NCBI GenBank assembly: GCA_963766175.1 | Contig: CAVXZE010000008.1 | Location: forward strand, 1-64,000 | Direction: 5' to 3' | DNA length: 64,000 bases | From: CAVXZE01 sp963766175 | Lineage (GTDB): Bacteria > Myxococcota_A > UBA9160 > UBA6930 | Shown: positions 1-9,287 of the stretch, piece after piece | Position numbering within the stretch: position 1 is the first letter of the stretch | Layout of the letters: each line of letters starts with the position of its first letter | Translations under genes and position numbers: made by a program | The notes under the pieces: model-generated | What the model saw: only the letters and a program-made list of their open reading frames with translations | Databases searched by the model: none | Told to the model about the DNA's origin: nothing

Positions 1-899
<899 letters not shown>

Positions 900-924
900 G
901 GACGGCCCTTGCGGCCCCCGCCGC

Positions 925-1830
925 GCGGTCAAGTCCGACCCCGATCCTCAGCTTCGTGGAAGAGTCCCTCGCCGTGATCTGATCTACGAGGACGTGAACG
1001 ACCACGAGACGCTGCGCGACGACGCGCTGCTGGCCCTGGCCTGCGGACAAGAGGACCTGGTCGGTGAGCATCGACCTCGGGAACGGGACCGGGGTCACGC
1101 GCTGGCGGGCAAGAGCACGCTGAACCGGCTCGAGCACGCGGTCGTGGAGGAGCGGCCGAGCCGCTACCGGCGCGTGGCCCTGGATCCGGCGGCGATCGAG
1201 GGACAGTTCGTAGACTGCATGATCGAGGCGCACGATGAGGTGCCCAAGCGGATCGTGCTGGACCTGGATGCGACGGACGACCCGGTCCACGGTCACCAGG
1301 AGGGGCGTTTCTTCCACGGTTACTACCGCAGCTACTGCTACCTGCCGCTTTACATCTTCTGCGGCGATCACCTGCTGTGCGCGAAGTTGCGACCGGCGAA
1401 CCAGGACGGTGCGGCCGGGTCGGAGGAGGAGGTGGCGCGGATCGTGGACCAGATCCGGGGCCATTGGCCGGAGGTGGAGATCTGGATCCGCGCCGACTCG
1501 GGCTTCGCCCGGGAGGCGCTGATGGCTTGGTGTGAGGCGAACGGGGTGCACTACGTGCTCGGGCTGGCGAAGAACGCTCGATTGAACCGAGCCATCGGGG
1601 AGGCGCTGGAGGCGGTCCGGCGCGAGCAGGAAGCGACCGGCATGGCGGCTCGGATGTACCGGGAGCTTCGCTACCGGACGAAGAAGACCTGGAGCCGGGA
1701 GCGACGGGTCGTGGCCAAGGCGGAGCAGCTGCCGGGCAAGACCAACCCGCGCTTCGTCGTGACCTCGCTGGAGGCCGGCGCCTTCCCGGCCCAGGTCCTG
1801 TACGAGACGATCTACTGCGCCCGCGGCGAT
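925..1830 (+). pseudogene. IS1380-family transposase remnant, truncated at both ends
   Basis: The translation (longest open part 994-1830) shows the IS1380 pattern YEDVNDHETLRDD, then GKSTLNRLEH, a first catalytic Asp in LDLDATDDPVHGHQEG and a second in RADSGFARE. About 85 N-terminal residues are missing, and homology stops at YCARGD, just before the position where the family carries the third catalytic Glu (ENRIKE-type motif). The open frame then runs into the antisense 3' end of the SPFH gene. Full members have about 440 residues; about 285 remain here. No terminal inverted repeats were found. This is an inactive relic between acnA and the SPFH gene; its exact left limit is uncertain. Confidence 0.85.
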
Positions 1831-1838
1831 AGGCCTGC

Positions 1839-2627
1839 CTACTTCGCCCCTGCCACGCTCTTGAAGATGGGCATGTTGGCCTCGGTGGCGACGTAGATCA
1901 CGTTTGGGTTCTGGTTCAGCGTCTGGATCCACAGGTACTGCAGGTAGCGGTCCGAGAGAGTCTCGCGGATGATCTGCTGGGCCTGGGCGGCACCCCGGGC
2001 CCGGGCCACCTCGATCTCGGCGTCCTTCTCGGCCTGCTTCAGCTCGAACTGCTTCTGCTGCACCCGCTGCTCGGCGGTCAGCTTGGCCTCGATGCTCTCC
2101 TTGAAGCGCTGCGGCAGCTGGACATCGCGCAGCAGCACGTCCACCACCTGGATGCCGCGGGGCTCCAGATTCTCCTTCAGGAATTCGTGGATCTTGCGGG
2201 CGATCTCCTTGCGTCCCTGCTCTGCGTAGATGTTCTTCACCGGATAGCCCGCCACCACGTCGCGCACCGCATTCCGGAAGTACGGAATCAACAGCCGGTC
2301 CACGTACATGCGCTGGGTTCCGATGGTCTTGCGGATCTGCGGCGCATCCTTGGACGTCACCTGGAAGAGCAGGGAGGTATCGAGGCCGACGATGAGACCT
2401 TCGGAGGAGGGGACCTGCGCGGTCTCCTTCAGCTCCTGGAGCTTGATGTTCCAGGTCTCGATCTGACGGGCCACCGGCAACACGAAGGCCACGCCTTGAG
2501 GGACCGGCTCGTCACTGATGGCTCCGAAGCTCTTGGATACTCCGACCTCGCCGTCCTCGATCACCACGCACGCCGTCTGCAGAAAGGCGAGCGCGAGAAT
2601 CAGCAGAATCGCTCTGGATCGCTTCAT
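1839..2627 (-). CDS. SPFH/prohibitin-family membrane-anchored protein
   Basis: A 262-residue protein with a short N-terminal hydrophobic segment ending in a Cys (LALAFLQTAC), followed by an SPFH/band-7 domain (GVSKSFGAISDEPVPQGVAFVLP, RDVVAGYPVKNIYAEQGR, VDVLLRDVQLPQRFKESIEAK). A charged helix (AEQRVQQKQFELKQAEKDAEIEVARARG) then gives the coiled coil typical of prohibitin/HflC proteins. Such proteins form membrane rings that organise lipid domains or restrain FtsH-type proteases. The Cys could be a lipidation site, although the residue at -3 is Gln, a poor lipobox. ATG 2627 follows a good GAGGAG site. The 3' end abuts the IS1380 remnant but the C-terminus (MPIFKSV...) looks natural. Confidence 0.88.
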   Translation of the reverse strand: MKRSRAILLILALAFLQTACVVIEDGEVGVSKSFGAISDEPVPQGVAFVLPVARQIETWNIKLQELKETAQVPSSEGLIVGLDTSLLFQVTSKDAPQIRKTIGTQRMYVDRLLIPYFRNAVRDVVAGYPVKNIYAEQGRKEIARKIHEFLKENLEPRGIQVVDVLLRDVQLPQRFKESIEAKLTAEQRVQQKQFELKQAEKDAEIEVARARGAAQAQQIIRETLSDRYLQYLWIQTLNQNPNVIYVATEANMPIFKSVAGAK

Positions 2628-2678
2628 GGCTCCTCTTCTCCAATCTAGTCGTTCGCTGGAGAGAGGAGTGCAAACGGC

Positions 2679-2790
2679 TCACGCGTCAAGCGCGGGGGCG
2701 AGACAGCGCCGGTAGAGCTCGTCGATGGCAGCCACGGAACGCCGGATGTCGAAGTGGGTGCGGATCACCTCGCAGCCATGACATCCATCC
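2679..2790 (-). pseudogene. possible glycosyltransferase C-terminal fragment
   Basis: On the minus strand, in a frame too short to be a gene, the sequence reads EVIRTHFDIRRSVAAIDELY and ends at a TGA (2679-2681). This resembles the last helix of GT4-type glycosyltransferases (a ...FDIRRSVA..ELYR... ending). The frame upstream (towards 2790) no longer looks like a glycosyltransferase, so only the tail seems to survive. The call rests on one short motif and could be chance. Confidence 0.35.
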
Positions 2791-2984
2791 GGCGGCGGCC
2801 CATCGGCTCTCCCGATCGAGTGAAAGGCCCGGTGTGCCGGTCAATAAGGTCATCTCGGCCCGAAGCCATCTCCGCAGACCGGCCAGCGATCGGAGCTCTC
2901 CGACAGGCCGTGCGGTCACTGAGCTGCCCCGAGCGTACCGCGCAGCTCCATTTGTACCTGGCGTCGGAAAATGTACAGAATATC

Positions 2985-3015
2985 GGGAAGTTCCGAGCAT
3001 TTGACCGGGACAGGT
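2985..3015. repeat. 31-bp dispersed repeat, copy 1
   Basis: GGGAAGTTCCGAGCATTTGA begins this copy. It matches the segment at 3950-3980 in the same orientation at about 27 of 31 positions (core GTTCCGAG.ATTT.ACCGGGACA). It lies about 100 bp upstream of the DksA/TraR gene. The two copies bracket that gene and could be leftover ends of an insertion element or a small dispersed repeat; the identity is unknown. The surrounding 2628-3121 stretch holds otherwise only the doubtful glycosyltransferase tail. Confidence 0.6.
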
Positions 3016-3121
3016 GCGTTGGACCGAGCCAGGCGTGGTGGTCGAGGGGCGATCCGCGAGTACACTCAAGTCGTGGGCCTTGCCACCCGACCCACGCCGA
3101 AACGGCTCGGAGAGACTGCGC

Positions 3122-3484
3122 GTGAGGAAGAGAGATCTCGAACGATTCCGCGAGACCTTGCTCGAGCAGAAGATGCAGATCCTCGGCCGCGTCGAGGAGA
3201 TGCTCTCCGGGGAGATCCACCTCGACAGTAACGACTTCCCCGACGAGATGGACACGGCGGTCTCGGAGACGAACCTCTCTCTCACCGGTCAGCTGCGGGA
3301 GCGCGAGCAGCGTCTCCTCAACAAGATCGAGGAGGCCCTCGAGAAGATCAAGCAGGGTACCTATGGCGCGTGCACGAGCTGTGGCGAGGAGATCGAGATG
3401 AAGCGCCTGCAGGCCCGCCCGGTGGCGAGTCTCTGCATCGGCTGCAAGGGTGAACAGGAGCGACTCGAGCGCCAGGTCGAGTGA
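3122..3484 (+). CDS. DksA/TraR-family C4 zinc-finger protein
   Basis: A 120-residue protein. The N-terminal half is a charged coiled coil (KRDLERFRETLLEQKMQILG, then EREQRLLNKIEEALEKIKQG), and the C-terminal half has the C4 zinc finger CTSCGEEIEMKRLQ...CIGC. DksA-family proteins enter the RNA polymerase secondary channel and modify promoter choice with ppGpp. The GTG at 3122 (VRKRDLERF) is chosen over the longer frame because GGAGA lies about 9 bp upstream and the upstream residues look non-coding. The coiled-coil tip carries DSNDFPDEMDTAVSETN, close to the DksA acidic tip, so a regulator rather than a TraR-type phage protein is likely. It stands alone between repeats. Confidence 0.88.
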   Translation: MRKRDLERFRETLLEQKMQILGRVEEMLSGEIHLDSNDFPDEMDTAVSETNLSLTGQLREREQRLLNKIEEALEKIKQGTYGACTSCGEEIEMKRLQARPVASLCIGCKGEQERLERQVE

Positions 3485-3715
3485 ATTGCAGGCCTGCTGC
3501 ACCTCAGGACATTCCGCACGCCGCCCGCCGCATTTGCGATGCCCCAAGATCAGGGTCTCCCGCGCAGACGCCACAGGCCGCCGCCCGGTTCGCCCTCGTT
3601 CGCTCCTGGCGGGCCCTCACCCGCGCGGCTGCTGGATCGATGACCAGCGCGTTCCCGTCGCCGACGTACGGATTGCCAGTTTCGCGGATCACCGCGCCCA
3701 CCGGCGTCCGCCCCC

Positions 3716-3751
3716 GTTGCTGTCACGGTTGCTGTCAGAGTTGCTGTCAGA
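3716..3751. repeat. three tandem 12-bp units
   Basis: Three head-to-tail copies of GTTGCTGTCA followed by CG, GA and GA. On the minus strand the unit would encode a four-residue (L/V)TAT repeat, since 12 bp keeps the frame. No gene can be assigned; the array may be the tail of a decayed gene or a simple slippage product. Confidence 0.75.
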
Positions 3752-3949
3752 GGCGGGGGGCTTTGTGGGGCTGGGTCGTCGGCGACGCCCGCCAATGCAG
3801 TCTCCGTCCGCTCGAGCTCGCTGCCAGCCCGTCGCCAATCCCGGATGGGTGTTCGCGAGGGATAACCCCTCGAGGCTCCCGCGTGAGGGAGCAGCCTAAG
3901 CGCGCCGCGTAGCCCATCGGGCCGGCAACCGGAGAAGCTAGGCAATGGC

Positions 3950-3980
3950 GGGAGGTTCCGAGTATTTCACCGGGACACGG
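3950..3980. repeat. 31-bp dispersed repeat, copy 2
   Basis: GGGAGGTTCCGAGTATTTCA begins this copy. It is in the same orientation as the copy at 2985-3015, about 965 bp away, with only a few substitutions. It lies about 80 bp upstream of the YheU-family gene. Confidence 0.6.
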
Positions 3981-4057
3981 GCCGAGGCCGCGGGCCTTCG
4001 CTGCGGCGTGCGCCGATCTGTTGACTGTCGTCTTTTGTTCGTCCAAGCTGGACGCCG

Positions 4058-4324
4058 GTGAGAGGAGACCGCCCGGCCATAGCAGCGGACGAATCGCCCC
4101 GTGGCATCGAGCTCTCCCCGGGCCAACTCAGCCCCGAAGCCCTGCGCGGCTTGGTCGAGGAGTTCGTCACCCGGGACGGCACGGACTACGGGGCCGTCGA
4201 GCGCGGCGTGCCCGGGAAGATCGCCGAGGTGCTCGCGCAGCTCGCCTCGGGTAAGGCGCGGCTCGTCTTTGATCCCGACACGGAGACCGCCAACATCGTG
4301 GTGGCTCGGGATCTCCCGAGGTGA
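4058..4324 (+). CDS. YheU-family (UPF0270) small protein
   Basis: An 88-residue protein whose core LSPEALRGLVEEFVTRDGTD followed by YGAVERGVPGKIAEVLAQL and LVFDPDTETANIVVARDLP matches the YheU/UPF0270 family along its whole length. The family function is not established; members are small soluble proteins. The frame opens at GTG 4058 inside GGTGAGAGGAG, with no clear Shine-Dalgarno upstream. A shorter start cannot be excluded, since the family usually begins close to the LSPE helix. It is flanked by non-coding sequence and has no obvious operon partner. Confidence 0.8.
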   Translation: MRGDRPAIAADESPRGIELSPGQLSPEALRGLVEEFVTRDGTDYGAVERGVPGKIAEVLAQLASGKARLVFDPDTETANIVVARDLPR

Positions 4325-4736
4325 GCCTGTCCGTCCCGAAAACCCATGCCCGTGAGGCTGGGGCTTCGGGGCCAAGGCAGACAGGCGCACAGGACATAGC
4401 TCGCGATCTCGGGTCGTCGCTCAGCTCCGCCAGCAAGCGGCGGCGCGGTCATCCATTGCCGCTCTCCGCGAACTCGATGTCCACGGTGCAGACCACGACA
4501 ACGACCAAGGCGAAGAGGACCGCTCTCATGCCGGGCACAGTAGTTACGCCTCTGCCGCTGCTCAACTGCGCCGGCGGAGAGCCCTGTGCCCATGCCGCCG
4601 CCCGGCCGGGGCGCTCCGCGGCTGGGGATGCGCCTCGATAAGTGGGCCTGATTCCGCGAGAATCGCGTTTTCGGGAGGCACAGGCGGAAGGCGCGCGCCG
4701 CTGGCGACCGAATCGAGCACTCCGAGGGAGAAGCGA
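4325..4736. other. intergenic stretch, no clear gene
   Basis: About 410 bp without a recognisable gene. The one item worth noting is a minus-strand mini-frame at 4449-4529 encoding 26 residues with a hydrophobic run (MRAVLFALVVVVVCTVDIEF). It could be a tiny membrane peptide or the broken start of a lost secreted protein. A plus-strand frame across the stretch has no motif and low-complexity composition. Confidence 0.4.
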
Positions 4737-6140
4737 ATGGCTGAAGAATCGCCGGCGCCTTCCCGCCCAGCACCCCCGCCGGACTCGGCACGCGAACCCC
4801 CGGCGACCCGCGTACCGATGACGACGGCGCTGGCGTTCGGGGGGCCGATCTTCGCGCTCTCGAGCACGCTCTTCTTCGTGCAGTTCTTCTTTCTCAAGTT
4901 CGCGACGGACGTGCTACTGATCGCGCCGGTGTTGGTCGGCACGCTGTTCGCGCTGGGGCGCGGCTGGGACGCCATCTCGGACCCGATCGTCGGCGCCTGG
5001 AGCGACCGCACGCGCACGCGGCTGGGGCGGCGGCGGCCGTGGATGCTGGCCGCGCTTCCGGCGCTGGCGCTGACCTTCGCGATGCTCTGGATACCGCCCG
5101 CGCGGTTGGCGGGCGCAGCGCTGGTGGCGTGGATCGCGGTGGCCCTGTTCGGCTTCTACACGGCCTTCACCGCCTACATCATCCCGCACCAGTCGCTGGG
5201 CGCCGAGCTCAGCACCGACCACCACGACCGGAGCCGCATCTTCGGCGTGCGCCACGCCTCTTTCCTGGTCGGCATGATGCTCGCCTTCGCGTGCATGCAG
5301 CTGGTGCGCAATGCCGAGAACCAGCGCGACGGCGCTGCCGAGGTGGCGGTGGTGGTGATCGTCGCCTTGCTGGTGCTGCTGATCCCGCCCGGCCTGGTGC
5401 GCGAACGCGCCGAGTACCAGGGGCGCGGCGCGGAGCGCCCCTTCCGCGCGCTCGGCGACGTGCTGCGCAACCCCCACGCGCGCCTCTTCCTGCTCGTACA
5501 CACCATCGAGATGATGGGAAGCGGCGTGCTCGGGATTCTCTCGCCCTACATGATCGAGTACGTGCTGAAGCGCCCCGACCTGATTGGCCCGCTGCCCGCC
5601 GTTTACGTGGTCTGTAGCGCGGTCTCGATCCCGCTCTGGGTGCGGCTGTCGCGCCGCTTCGGCAAGCGCAACACCTGGATGGTGGCGATGGTGGTCACCG
5701 GACTCTCCTTCGGAGCCACGTTCCTGATCGGCGAGAACGACGTCGCGCCGATGATCGTCCTGCTGGTGTTCGCGGGCGCCGCGGCGGGCTGCGGCGGCAC
5801 CGTCGGGCCCTCGATCCTGGCCGACGTGATCGACTACGACGAGTACCTGAGCGGCGAGCGCAAGGAGGGCATCTACTCGGCGGCCTGGGGCTTCACGCTG
5901 AAGGCCAGCCACGCACTGGTGATCCTGCTAGTGGGATTGGTGCTCGAGCTCTCGGGCTTCCGCCCCAACGTCGATCAGACGGTGACCGCCGATCTCGCGC
6001 TGCGCGGGCTCTACGCGGGCTTGCCGCTCACCGCCTTCCTGACCGGTGCCTTCCTGTTCCGCCGCTTCCGTCTCGACCAGGAAGAGCACGCCCGCATCCG
6101 CGGCGAGCTCGAGCGCCGCGCGGGCGGGGGCGCGGGCTGA
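4737..6140 (+). CDS. GPH-family (MelB-like) sugar:cation symporter, MFS
   Basis: A 467-residue polytopic protein with about 12 hydrophobic segments. The N-terminal half has FFFLKFATDVLLIAPVLVG and GRGWDAISDPIVGAWSDRTR followed by TRLGRRRPWM, the characteristic first-loop signature of the glycoside-pentoside-hexuronide:cation symporters. A later GGTVGPSILADVIDYDEYLS with ERKEGIYSAAWG is the matching C-terminal motif. These carriers import sugars or related solutes with Na+ or H+; the substrate cannot be read from sequence. ATG 4737 has an AGGGAGA site 5 bp upstream. The first 25 residues are Pro-rich and cytoplasmic. It stands alone. Confidence 0.9.
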   Translation: MAEESPAPSRPAPPPDSAREPPATRVPMTTALAFGGPIFALSSTLFFVQFFFLKFATDVLLIAPVLVGTLFALGRGWDAISDPIVGAWSDRTRTRLGRRRPWMLAALPALALTFAMLWIPPARLAGAALVAWIAVALFGFYTAFTAYIIPHQSLGAELSTDHHDRSRIFGVRHASFLVGMMLAFACMQLVRNAENQRDGAAEVAVVVIVALLVLLIPPGLVRERAEYQGRGAERPFRALGDVLRNPHARLFLLVHTIEMMGSGVLGILSPYMIEYVLKRPDLIGPLPAVYVVCSAVSIPLWVRLSRRFGKRNTWMVAMVVTGLSFGATFLIGENDVAPMIVLLVFAGAAAGCGGTVGPSILADVIDYDEYLSGERKEGIYSAAWGFTLKASHALVILLVGLVLELSGFRPNVDQTVTADLALRGLYAGLPLTAFLTGAFLFRRFRLDQEEHARIRGELERRAGGGAG

Positions 6141-6401
6141 TCTTCGCGGTGACCCCGCCGGCGAATTGACCCCGTTCGCCCCGCTGAAGTACAAGGTTTC
6201 GAGCTGAACCGGTCTTCGACACGCTCGCCGGGCTGGAGGTACTCCTTTTGGATAGTAACACTTCGCGTGGAACTCCCGGATGGCATGTAGGTATGCGAGG
6301 GAACTACCGAGTTTGACTCTCTGCTGAGAGTATCACGTGCTGTGATGCTGCAGGATCTGCAGCATTCCTGGCTTGATGACTGGCTACTGTCCGAGCAGCC
6401 C

Positions 6402-7433
6402 CTAATCGATGAACACGCCCAGCAGGCGTTCGACGAATGCTTGGCCCAGCCACGACCCTACGCCCACCAAGATGATGAGACTGAACTTGAGCAGCGCCGG
6501 GAGGTCGAACAACCACGTATTGACGGACTCGATGAGCCCCTTGTAGACGATCAGGTTCGAGAGATGCGCGTCCGGTGGCTGCCACTCGCCGCGCGACCCG
6601 ACCCTGAGGCTGCTTTCCTTTCCGATCGCGACCCGAATGCGCTCCAGTTCTATCTGCTTCGCCTCGTGAATCCGACGGTGCACACCGACGACCGGCCCGA
6701 GGAGAGAAGCTACGGCCAGCCCCACGACCACGCACAACCCACCGATGGCAATGTCGCCGGACCAGGGGGCCAGCAGGGACAGGGAGGCAAGCACGATCCA
6801 ACCCAACAAGAGGAGCGCGCCGCGAAGCCCGTTACGCGCGAACGGCATGAGAGGTGTGACATCGAGGAGGTCCACCCGGGCCCTCCTCTCTCCTGTTCGG
6901 GATAGGCGGGCGGTGAGGGCGATGCTTACGTACACAGCGTGTGCGATGAGCGAGAAGAGGAACGCGCTCTTTAGAATCACCCAGATCATCATGGGGTCGC
7001 CGAGTGCAGGGCGACCCGAGATCCAACTGCCGGGGCTGAAGGTAATGCCGATGCCGATTGCGGCCCCAATGAGGGTGACGACGACGAGCGGGCGTCGCTC
7101 GAAATAGGTGACCTCTCTGACTTCTGCCGTGAACTCGGTCTCGGAGCAACCGAGCGCTGGGCGCAGGGCTTGGAGGTCTCGCACGGTTCCCCGAAACCAG
7201 TACGCGGTAACCGTGAGCGCGTACGCAATCATCAACCCGTGAAGAAGCTCAAACCAGAGCGCGGTGTTTTCCCAGAACGGATGGCCTCCCACGAGATACC
7301 CGTAGATCAAGTAGACGAAGAGCCACAGGCCAGTGATCAGAAGCCCGGTCCATACAGGCGCAAGCGAAATCCGCTCGAAGAGGAGGATCGTCCACGGGAT
7401 GCGCGCATTCCGTTTCGCTTGAGGCTCCGCCAT
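6402..7433 (-). CDS. multi-spanning membrane protein of unknown function
   Basis: A 343-residue protein with about seven hydrophobic segments: TGLLITGLWLFVYLIYGYLV near residue 35, one near 65-85, a pair near 115-175, two near 205-250 and one near 310-330. Between the sixth and seventh lies a charged stretch (HRRIHEAKQIELERIRVAIG) that is probably cytoplasmic. No transporter or enzyme motif is recognised. ATG 7433 has only a weak ribosome site. The base composition and isolation from neighbours, in a region with mobile-element traces, leave open that it was acquired. Expression as a genuine protein seems likely because hydrophobic periodicity is retained throughout. Confidence 0.7.
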   Translation of the reverse strand: MAEPQAKRNARIPWTILLFERISLAPVWTGLLITGLWLFVYLIYGYLVGGHPFWENTALWFELLHGLMIAYALTVTAYWFRGTVRDLQALRPALGCSETEFTAEVREVTYFERRPLVVVTLIGAAIGIGITFSPGSWISGRPALGDPMMIWVILKSAFLFSLIAHAVYVSIALTARLSRTGERRARVDLLDVTPLMPFARNGLRGALLLLGWIVLASLSLLAPWSGDIAIGGLCVVVGLAVASLLGPVVGVHRRIHEAKQIELERIRVAIGKESSLRVGSRGEWQPPDAHLSNLIVYKGLIESVNTWLFDLPALLKFSLIILVGVGSWLGQAFVERLLGVFID

Positions 7434-8081
7434 GCGCTCAGATTACCCCATCAGGTAACTGCCAACCGGATCGGCGGTTGCAGTTTACCGCGTTTTTCCC
7501 GAACTCAACTGAGGTCTGCTCTCGGGAACTGACCATCGTGTTGGTTCTCCTCTGTCGATGGGCGGGAGACTCTGCCGACCGAATCGGGTGCGATCAAGAC
7601 GGTGCACACCGAGAACGTACCCTCAAAAGGGTGGGTGGGTCTTCGACGCCGCCCACGGTCTGCGCGCCAAGCCCCGCCACGTAGGCCCTCCCGTCCATCT
7701 TCCCCGAGCCGGCCTCGATCACCGCTAAGGCCAGGGACTCCGGCGGGCGGTCGCTCGGATCCTCGCCGGTGTGTCTTCCGACGAGGGTAAGCGGCCGGGT
7801 CGCTGCATCGTGGCGGAGCTGAGGACTTGGTGCTGATCTTGCTGGGATGGCTGCGCAGGAGCGCCGCTCCTGCCCTTCACCCTCGCAGGTGGCGGTCGAG
7901 CCCCGGTATATGTTGGGTGTGGAGCGCACGGAGGCCCCGCACCAGCGCAGCGAATCGAAGCCAGTGAGACGGAGAGACGACGGAGCTCTTGCTCCACCGT
8001 TTCCGGGAGCTGGTCCAACCGTGCGTACGAGAGACGAGTGCCTCTTGACAACCGGGGGCCTGACAAGTGTTGGGCGGCGCG
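7434..8081. other. long intergenic stretch, no assignable gene
   Basis: About 650 bp. Minus-strand frames are open here. One reads RLSYARLDQLPETVEQELRR, and another GSGKMDGRAYVAGLGAQTVG; these have fairly natural residue composition but lie in different frames and match no family I know. They may be scraps of a decayed gene. No tRNA, terminator or promoter of good quality was seen. Confidence 0.4.
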
Positions 8082-9155
8082 TCACCGACCTCGGGTGTTG
8101 GCTACTCCCGCTGCGAGGACGCGGTCGATGAGCTCATCCTGAAAACGTTCGGGCTCCTCGATACTGGCCCAGTGCGCTGAGTCGTCGAACCAGACGATCT
8201 CGACGTGCGGCGCAGTCAGCACCTGCGCCCACTCTTCGACGAGCTCGAACGGGGTGTTGTAGTCGTGACGGCCGGTAAAGAAGTAGACCGGCACGTCGAG
8301 CCGTTCGACGCTTCGGATGAAGTCGATTCCTTCCAGGTCGGACCACCCGTGTTCGAGACAGTTGAGAAGACATCCGTAGTAGGAGAGCGCTTCCATCAGC
8401 GTGTACTCAGAAGACGTCAATAGGGCGCGAACGAGCTCTAGAACGTACCCGCCCCCGTAATAGTCGCCTCCGTAGTGGCCCAGCCACGACCGGTGGAGCA
8501 TCAGGTCGTCGAGGCTCCGGTATGGGGGACGGATTTCACGAAGCTGCTTGAGGGCTTGATCGTTCCCTTCGGCCTTGGCCCGCTCGACAACCCAGCGATA
8601 GGAGATCTCCTCGCCACGGCGCATGTCCACGACCTGCCCGAGTCCGATGTATGCATGGAAGAGGTCGGGCTGGCGCTGCACGGCCATGACACCGAGGAAG
8701 CTTCCCCAAGAGTGCCCAAGCAGGTAGATCTTCTCGACGCCAAAGCGGCTGCGAAGCCACGCTACCAGCTCCAACGTGTCCGCCACGTACTGATCGCGCC
8801 GGAGGCTCTCGTCGGGGACGTCAGACGAACAAGACTTCCCCGCACCCCGCTGATCCCAATGCACGACAACGAACTCCTCTTCGAGACGAGATGAGAACTT
8901 CCGTGCAAAAGGAGTCGTCGTACTTCCCGGACCACCATGAAGATAGAGGAGAACGGGCTTCGATCGATCGCGGCCCCGCATCAACAACCATTGGTCGACG
9001 TCACCGATCCGAACGGCTTCTAGAGAGGCGATAGCGTTCGCGCCCTCGATTGTCGGAGTCGACGCAGGTATCAGAGCCAGAAGCGCGACAATCGCGACGC
9101 AGACCACGATGAATGTACCAAAACCCCTTAGGACGAGACGGACTCCACGTCGCAT
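8082..9155 (-). CDS. alpha/beta hydrolase, proline-iminopeptidase-like, membrane-anchored
   Basis: A 357-residue protein. An N-terminal hydrophobic segment (FIVVCVAIVALLALIPAS) should anchor or export it. The hydrolase fold follows: oxyanion-hole LYLHGGPGS, VVHWDQRGAGKS, nucleophile GHSWGS, catalytic Asp region FFTGRHDYNTP and catalytic His region DDSAHWASIEEP. This is the proline iminopeptidase-like (peptidase S33) subgroup, although the natural substrate is unknown. ATG 9155 is preferred to the TTG six bases upstream. It has an AAGG about 11 bp before it. The gene is divergent from nothing and lies directly beside the IS5-type element, so it may be island cargo. Confidence 0.85.
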   Translation of the reverse strand: MRRGVRLVLRGFGTFIVVCVAIVALLALIPASTPTIEGANAIASLEAVRIGDVDQWLLMRGRDRSKPVLLYLHGGPGSTTTPFARKFSSRLEEEFVVVHWDQRGAGKSCSSDVPDESLRRDQYVADTLELVAWLRSRFGVEKIYLLGHSWGSFLGVMAVQRQPDLFHAYIGLGQVVDMRRGEEISYRWVVERAKAEGNDQALKQLREIRPPYRSLDDLMLHRSWLGHYGGDYYGGGYVLELVRALLTSSEYTLMEALSYYGCLLNCLEHGWSDLEGIDFIRSVERLDVPVYFFTGRHDYNTPFELVEEWAQVLTAPHVEIVWFDDSAHWASIEEPERFQDELIDRVLAAGVANTRGR

Positions 9156-9287
9156 CTGCAACGGCCCTTCCTACAGTTGAAGGAAACTGAGTAGCTCGGC
9201 ACTCGTCCATCGGCGAATCGTGGCTCCGAGCTGTGTATTCCCTGTATTCGTTCGGGACGGAATCACTGGCATTTCGCAGCCCGGATT

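Larger units (their letters stand above)
3485..4057. other. gene-poor stretch with short repeats
   Basis: No convincing gene is seen on either strand of this 570-bp interval. It contains a 12-bp tandem repeat (3716-3751) and the second copy of the 31-bp repeat (3950-3980). Minus-strand frames are open for 60-150 residues but are rich in Arg/Gly/Pro and show no family motif, as expected for antisense frames in high-GC DNA. Confidence 0.5.

Noticed and set aside
4321..4641. 106-residue plus-strand frame after the YheU gene
   Set aside because: Starts within the previous stop, low-complexity residues, no motif; treated as intergenic.
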